Source: Desulfuromonadaceae bacterium GWC2_58_13
Lineage (GTDB): Bacteria; Desulfobacterota; Desulfuromonadia; Desulfuromonadales; Trichloromonadaceae
DNA length: 10,102 bases
Direction: 5' to 3'
NCBI GenBank assembly: GCA_001825565.1
Contig: MHXM01000178.1
Location: 3,960-14,061 of the forward strand
Shown: piece by piece, positions 6,586 through 10,102 of the stretch
Layout: the number at the start of each line of letters is the position of its first letter
How positions within the stretch are numbered: position 1 is the first letter of the stretch
Made by a program: the position numbers and the translations under genes
The notes under the pieces: generated by a model
Databases searched by the model: none
Seen by the model: the letters and a program-made list of their open reading frames with translations, nothing else
Told to the model about the DNA's origin: nothing

Positions 6586-7848
6586 TCAGCGCTGTTTTTG
6601 CCGCTGCTTGCCGCCGCCATTCTTTCCGTTGCCGGCTGGCGGCTTCGCCTTGTTCCCCCCTGCTTTGGCTCGCGGCACGGTCCGGGCCTGGCGCCGGACG
6701 GGCTGGACGGGGCGTTCGGGCGCCGGTACGCTGTAATCGAAGTCATCCAGCTTGCGTCGTTCAAGCTGGGTGCCGAGGACCCGCTCGATGGTCCGCACCA
6801 TCACCCCGTCCTCGTCGGTAATCATGGTGAAGGCGTCTCCGCTGCGGGCGGCGCGACCGGTGCGGCCGATCCGGTGGATATAGGCCTCGGCCGTATCGGG
6901 GATGTCGAAATTGACCACATGCGAGATTTGCGACACGTCGATGCCGCGGGCCGCGATATCGGTTGCCACCAGGATCTGGTAGCTGCCGTCGCGGAAGCCG
7001 TCCAGCGCGGACTGGCGTCGGGGCTGGGAGAGGTTGCCCTGCAGCGAGGCCGCCCGGTAACCGCACTTTTCCAGCTTCTCGCCGAGACGTTTGGCCCGGT
7101 GTTTGGTCCGGGTGAAGATGAGCACCGATTCGGTATCGGTCTGCTGGAGCAGTTTCAGCAGCAGGTCGGTCTTGAGATGCTGGGCCACCGGATAGAGGGC
7201 GTGGCTGACCGTCAATGGCGGGGCGGTTGTATCCACCTGAATCGTTTCCGGGTTGCTCAGGACCTCCTGCGCCAGATGACGAATTTCTTTCGGCATGGTC
7301 GCCGAGAAGAGCAGCGTCTGGCGCTTTGCCGGCAGGCATTGGATAATCCGCCGGATATCCGGCAAAAAACCCATGTCGAACATGCGGTCGGCTTCGTCGA
7401 GTACCAGCACGTCCAGCTGACTCAGATCGATGGTCGATTGCTTGATATGGTCGAGCAGTCGACCCGGGCAGGCGACGACGATTTCAGCTCCTCCCTTGAG
7501 TTTGGTGACTTGCGGGTTGATGCCGACGCCACCATAGATGGTGACGCTGCGCAGGCCGCTCTGCTGGCCGAGCACGCTGATCGACATGTGAATCTGCTCC
7601 GCAAGTTCGCGGGTCGGGGCGATGATCAGGGCGCGCACACAGTCGCGCCGTCCATTCATTAGCTGATGCAGGATCGGCAGACCGAATGCCGCGGTCTTGC
7701 CGGTCCCCGTCTGCGCCAGCCCCATCACATCCCGGTGCTGCATGATCTTCGGGATGGCCTGCGCCTGGATCGGGGTCGGCTGGGTGAATCCTGCGGCAAC
7801 GACTCCGGCGGCGATCTTCGGGTGCAGATTGAAACGGTTGAAATCCAT
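6586..7848 (-). CDS. rhlE: DEAD-box ATP-dependent RNA helicase, RhlE type
   Basis: This 420-residue cytoplasmic helicase uses ATP to unwind short RNA duplexes in ribosome assembly and RNA turnover. All core motifs are present in order. They are the Q motif (FNLHP...GFTQPTPIQ, 6-28), motif I AQTGTGKT (45-52), Ia PTRELA (78-83), Ib PGRLLD (128-133), II DEAD (151-154), III SAT (182-184), IV LIFTRTK (243-249), V ATDIAARGID (295-304) and VI HRIGRTGR (325-332). The DRMFDMGF stretch after DEAD and the sequence IHRIGRTGRAARSGDAFT suit the RhlE subfamily. Motif Ib begins with Cys instead of the common Thr, which is a minor change. Residues 372-420 are a Pro/Arg/Lys/Gly-rich tail, probably for general RNA binding. 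GGAGAAGG precedes the ATG. A terminator-like hairpin lies in its leader at 7935-7960. Confidence 0.94.
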   Translation of the reverse strand: MDFNRFNLHPKIAAGVVAAGFTQPTPIQAQAIPKIMQHRDVMGLAQTGTGKTAAFGLPILHQLMNGRRDCVRALIIAPTRELAEQIHMSISVLGQQSGLRSVTIYGGVGINPQVTKLKGGAEIVVACPGRLLDHIKQSTIDLSQLDVLVLDEADRMFDMGFLPDIRRIIQCLPAKRQTLLFSATMPKEIRHLAQEVLSNPETIQVDTTAPPLTVSHALYPVAQHLKTDLLLKLLQQTDTESVLIFTRTKHRAKRLGEKLEKCGYRAASLQGNLSQPRRQSALDGFRDGSYQILVATDIAARGIDVSQISHVVNFDIPDTAEAYIHRIGRTGRAARSGDAFTMITDEDGVMVRTIERVLGTQLERRKLDDFDYSVPAPERPVQPVRRQARTVPRAKAGGNKAKPPAGNGKNGGGKQRQKQR

Positions 7849-7934
7849 CTATTTACCTTCTCCGAAAAGCCGGTTCGAATGAGCTGGTTTTGTCGCTAAC
7901 GAGAGAAATCGACGTCTATGGACAGGCCCATAGT

Positions 7935-7960
7935 AAAAAAGCTCCAGAATATTCCGGAGC
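7935..7960 (-). terminator. minus-strand intrinsic terminator or attenuator in the rhlE leader
   Basis: Read on the minus strand, GCTCC and GGAGC flank the inner dyad GAATATTC (one mismatch) and are followed at once by six T. A second short hairpin (CTATGG/CCATAG, 7916-7933) follows on the same strand. The structure is 87 bases upstream of the rhlE ATG and points towards it. No minus-strand gene is seen between it and cheW. It therefore either stops an unseen transcript or attenuates rhlE itself. Confidence 0.65.
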
Positions 7961-8245
7961 CTTGAAGAATGCCTTTTCAATTCTGGAACAGCGGTGTTCG
8001 GTTGTTGCCCCTTCGATTGTGAAGATTAGCAACAATGACGTAACTGTATCAGGCCGCGAGAGCACAAGTCAAGTCAGCAGGCGGATAACATCAAGGAACA
8101 AAGGCGCCGGCATGAATTTATCTGAAATCATGATGAAAAATCAGTGTATTCCCCAAGGGAAATACATGTTTTCCCTACTATTCAATGATATGGAATTAGT
8201 ATTATATTTACACAAATCCAAGGATTAAAAGGGATTTCAACGGTG
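7961..8245. other. AT-rich interval without a supported gene
   Basis: An open frame covers 7890-8228 on the plus strand, but it begins at a TTG inside the rhlE leader, runs through the terminator hairpin and has no recognisable domain. Its last 38 codons (ATG 8112, weak AAAGG upstream) could be a small peptide, but nothing supports it further. A short hairpin GGGAAA/TTTCCC lies at 8157-8175. A promoter for rhlE, or an RNA that ends at 7935, may be in this interval; I could not pick one out with confidence. Confidence 0.5.
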
Positions 8246-8275
8246 TTGGCGACTCCTCGAAAGAACATTTATAAG
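8246..8275 (+). promoter_or_regulatory. sigma-70 promoter of the riboswitch-cheW-mcp unit
   Basis: TTGGCG (8246-8251) and TATAAG (8270-8275) are separated by 18 bases and match the consensus at four of six and five of six positions. Initiation would occur near 8282, about 12 nt before the aptamer begins, so the whole aptamer would be at the extreme 5' end of the RNA as is usual for riboswitches. Confidence 0.55.
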
Positions 8276-8293
8276 CCATAGAAATAATAATTA

Positions 8294-8373
8294 AATTTCA
8301 CGAAAAGGCAAACCCAGGGAAACCTGGAGACGCAAAGCCAAGGGCCCTTTGGGGCAGCCTAGCTACCGAATGC
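8294..8373 (+). ncRNA. c-di-GMP-I (GEMM-I) riboswitch aptamer
   Basis: The GEMM-I core is present in order. It has CACG...GGCAAACC (8299-8314), a hairpin CCAGG-GAAA-CCTGG with the GNRA tetraloop (8314-8327), and the invariant GACGCAAAGCC (8329-8339). The receptor hairpin GGGCCC-TTTG-GGGCAGCC follows (8342-8359), and CTACCG closes it (8363-8368). By alignment with the Vibrio cholerae Vc2 aptamer as I recall it, the base equivalent to G20 is G8307 and the one equivalent to C92 is the first C of ACCG (8366). G at position 20 favours c-di-GMP, whereas Geobacter cGAMP-sensing members carry A there. The P1 stem is short. The aptamer sits between a promoter and an intrinsic terminator ahead of cheW, so it should control that unit in cis. 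Confidence 0.92.
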
Positions 8374-8388
8374 ACCGAAACCATTCGG
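8366..8388 (+). promoter_or_regulatory. expression-platform hairpin overlapping the aptamer 3' edge
   Basis: CCGAATG (8366-8372) pairs with CATTCGG (8382-8388) around a 9-base loop. The 5' arm includes the ACCG bases that contact the ligand and form P1, so this hairpin and the ligand-bound aptamer should exclude each other. It lies just before the terminator hairpin. Confidence 0.55.
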
Positions 8389-8393
8389 ATGTC

Positions 8394-8425
8394 TGCGCCT
8401 TTTAACAAAAAGGCGCATTTTTTTT
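8394..8425 (+). terminator. riboswitch-controlled intrinsic terminator
   Basis: The 10-bp stem TGCGCCTTTT (8394-8403) with AAAAGGCGCA (8408-8417) closes an AACA loop and is followed by eight T. It is 155 bases upstream of cheW and directly after the GEMM-I aptamer. The 5' arm contains GCCTTTT, which can also pair with AAAAGGC in the aptamer core (8303-8309). Confidence 0.88.
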
Positions 8426-8580
8426 GTTTTGAATTCGACCCGTAAGCAAGGGTCCAAAAACGGCGGCGGGCTGCCCGGGCTTAATCCGATTTAAGCCAGC
8501 AAATTAACCACACGCCAAAAAGGTGAATTTCTACCGGAAGGCTCCTGTGGGGAAACTACATCGCGTATCGAGGAGGAGGC
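8426..8580 (+). other. cheW leader downstream of the terminator
   Basis: This 155-base untranslated stretch lies between the terminator and cheW. It contains one clear hairpin, GGCTTAA (8478-8484) with TTAAGCC (8491-8497) and a 6-base loop, without a T run. It ends with the strong ribosome site AGGAGGAGG (8571-8579). No second promoter is obvious. Confidence 0.5.
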
Positions 8581-9081
8581 ATGGAACAAGAAGGGCAAAG
8601 TAACCAGTATCTGACTTTTAAACTGGCCGACGAGGTGTTTGCGCTGGACATCGCCAAGGTGCGTGAGGTGCTCGACTTCGCCATGGTGACCAAAGTCCCG
8701 CAAACTCCGGATTTCATGTGCGGGGTCATTAACCTGCGCGGCAGTGTGGTGCCGGTGGTCGACATGCGTCTCAAGTTCGGGATGGCGAAGACGGAAAAAA
8801 CCGTCAACACATGCATCATCATCGTTGAGATTGCTTTGGATGGCGAAACCGCCGTCCTTGGTGCCCTGGCCGACTCGGTGCAGGAGGTGCTCGACCTGGA
8901 GCCGGATCGGATCGAACCGGCGCCGCGCATCGGCACCCATCTGAATACCGAATTCATTCGCGGCATGGGCAAGCGCGAGGAGCAGTTTATTATCATCCTC
9001 GATATCGACCGGGTTTTTTCCTTGGCGGAACTTGCCGCGGTGGCCACGGATCAGCCCATAAAAGAAGCATTGCCGGTCTGA
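8581..9081 (+). CDS. cheW: chemotaxis coupling protein CheW
   Basis: This 166-residue single-domain CheW protein is of usual length. CheW links methyl-accepting chemotaxis receptors to the histidine kinase CheA in the membrane-attached signalling array. Diagnostic stretches are YLTFKLADEVFALDIAKVREVL (10-31, first beta strands and helix), VPQTPDFMCGVINLRGSVVPVVDMRLKFG (39-67, the family hallmark) and ALADSVQEVLDLEPDRIEP (101-119). A C-terminal IILDIDRVFSLAEL helix follows. The ribosome site AGGAGGAGG is almost ideal. It is the first gene after the GEMM-I riboswitch and terminator, and a chemoreceptor follows 31 bases later on the same strand. The pair is probably one transcript under cyclic-dinucleotide control. 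No cheA, cheR or cheB is visible, so these products likely feed an array encoded elsewhere. Confidence 0.95.
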   Translation: MEQEGQSNQYLTFKLADEVFALDIAKVREVLDFAMVTKVPQTPDFMCGVINLRGSVVPVVDMRLKFGMAKTEKTVNTCIIIVEIALDGETAVLGALADSVQEVLDLEPDRIEPAPRIGTHLNTEFIRGMGKREEQFIIILDIDRVFSLAELAAVATDQPIKEALPV

Positions 9082-9112
9082 TTATTTAACCTAAGCAGTT
9101 GAGGGGGTAAGT

Positions 9113-10102
9113 ATGTTCAAAGGTATGAGTCTGGTCAGAAAACTGACAATGGGTTTCGGTACGGTCCTGGTTTTGCTGGTGGTCATCGGGCTGGTTGCCT
9201 ACAGCGCCATCAATCAGGCTTCCACCGATTTTTCCGAATATCGCCGTATGGCGTTACGAACCAATCTCAACGGACGCATCCAGGCGAACTTGCTGGAGGC
9301 CCGGCTGGCCGCCAGCAAGTTCATCCGTACCGGCAACGAGGAAGATCGGAAACAGGTCGAGGAGCACGTCATCGCCACGGAAAAATTCATGGAGGAGGCC
9401 AAGGAAGCGATCAAAAACCCGGAGCGTGCCCGGCTGATCGGCAAGGCAGCTGAAGATCTCAAGGGGTATCACGGCAGCTTCTTCAAAATCGTCAAGTTCA
9501 GGGATGAGCGCAACGATCTGGTCGACAATGTTCTTAATCCGAGGGGACCGGCCATGGAAAAGGCTCTCACCGAAATCCTCACCAGCGCGCGCCGCGACCA
9601 GGACATGAACGCCTCCTACAACGCCAGCCTGGCCATGCGCAACCTGCTGCTCGCTCGTCTCTACGTGGTCAAGTTCCTCGACGACAACAGCCAGGCGGCG
9701 GTGGACCGGGTGAATCAGGAACTGGCCGCCTGCCTCGACCAGCTCAACCTGCTCTACCAGGAACTGGAAGATTCGGAGCGGCGCCGGCATCTGGCCGAAG
9801 TCATGGAGGGCGAAAAGGAATACGCAGCCACCTTCGGCAAGGTGGTCAACATCATCCTTGAACGCAACAACGAGATCAGCGGCACCTTGGATATGTTGGG
9901 CAACCAGGTCGCCCTGGATGTTGAAGAGGTCAAGCTCTCCTACATGAAGGACCAGGATGCGCTGGGCCCGAAAGTTCAGGCGGCCAACGACCAGGCGATC
10001 CGCACCATCTCGATCCTGGCCGTTCTCGCCGTCATTCTCGGGGTCCTGGTTGCCTTACTCATCATCCGCGGCATCCTCCGTCAGCTCGGCTGCGACCCGG
10101 CC
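9113..10102 (+). CDS. methyl-accepting chemotaxis protein, N-terminal part (runs off the window)
   Basis: The frame from ATG 9113 (GAGGGGG at 9101-9107 upstream) stays open for 330 codons to the right edge. Residues about 11-33 are transmembrane helix 1 (LTMGFGTVLVLLVVIGLVAY). Residues about 34-297 form a periplasmic domain that appears nearly all helical: charged, heptad-like, without Cys-rich or PAS-like features. Residues about 298-320 are helix 2 (ISILAVLAVILGVLVALLII). The protein continues with LRQLGCDPA, a stretch like the R-Q-L-G-G-D/E-P linker that precedes HAMP in many receptors. A sensor of about 260 residues is larger than the classical four-helix bundle (about 150) and suits a helical bimodular (HBM) domain, a family known to bind small organic acids. 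The ligand is unknown. HAMP and the signalling domain are outside the window. It follows cheW by 31 bases and should share its riboswitch. Confidence 0.85.
   Translation, partial: MFKGMSLVRKLTMGFGTVLVLLVVIGLVAYSAINQASTDFSEYRRMALRTNLNGRIQANLLEARLAASKFIRTGNEEDRKQVEEHVIATEKFMEEAKEAIKNPERARLIGKAAEDLKGYHGSFFKIVKFRDERNDLVDNVLNPRGPAMEKALTEILTSARRDQDMNASYNASLAMRNLLLARLYVVKFLDDNSQAAVDRVNQELAACLDQLNLLYQELEDSERRRHLAEVMEGEKEYAATFGKVVNIILERNNEISGTLDMLGNQVALDVEEVKLSYMKDQDALGPKVQAANDQAIRTISILAVLAVILGVLVALLIIRGILRQLGCDPA

Noticed and set aside
6502..7662. 386-codon plus-strand open frame opposite rhlE
   Set aside because: Its length comes from the GC-rich antisense of rhlE. All helicase motifs are on the minus strand in the expected order.
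7890..8228. 112-codon plus-strand open frame in the rhlE-cheW interval
   Set aside because: It begins at TTG without a ribosome site, crosses the minus-strand terminator hairpin, and has no recognisable motif; only a weak 38-codon tail remains possible.

Overview
The window looks like chromosomal DNA from an anaerobic deltaproteobacterium of the Geobacter/Desulfuromonas/Pelobacter kind. This is inferred from the combination of a PEP-CTERM exported protein, an OFA-family carboxylate transporter behind a sigma-54 type promoter, hflKC, and a cyclic-dinucleotide (GEMM-I) riboswitch in front of chemotaxis genes. No mobile element, tRNA, rRNA or CRISPR array is visible. Coding DNA is GC-rich. The leaders at about 960-1720 and 7850-8580, and the PEP-CTERM gene, are clearly AT-richer.

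Layout. (1) 1-960: one monocistronic PEP-CTERM secreted protein gene closed by a strong hairpin terminator. (2) 961-3054: a long regulatory region with two TTTTGCA-N4-TGCAAA/T dyads and a -24/-12 promoter, then a cysteine-rich small reading frame that runs without a stop into an OFA-type MFS transporter, then a terminator. (3) 3120-3709: greB with its own sigma-70 promoter. (4) 3728-7848, minus strand: rhlE, hflK-hflC (4-base overlap) and a spermidine-synthase-like methyltransferase-fold gene that converges on greB. (5) 7849-8580: a gene-free interval. Its left end carries a minus-strand terminator hairpin in the rhlE leader. Its right end carries a plus-strand promoter, a c-di-GMP-I (GEMM-I) aptamer and an intrinsic terminator. 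(6) 8581-10102: cheW and a methyl-accepting chemotaxis protein that is cut by the window edge.

How it fits together. The most notable unit is the promoter-aptamer-terminator-cheW-mcp cassette. It predicts that a signal transducer and its coupling protein are made only at a permitted level of cyclic dinucleotide. The aptamer core contains a 7-base copy (AAAAGGC) of the terminator's 3' arm, which suggests a simple antitermination switch. The second notable unit is the sigma-54 region of the transporter, where the dyads sit at distances typical of enhancer-binding protein sites, followed by an unexplained cysteine-rich reading frame in phase with the transporter. The remaining genes (greB, rhlE, hflKC) are housekeeping functions in RNA metabolism and membrane protein quality control.
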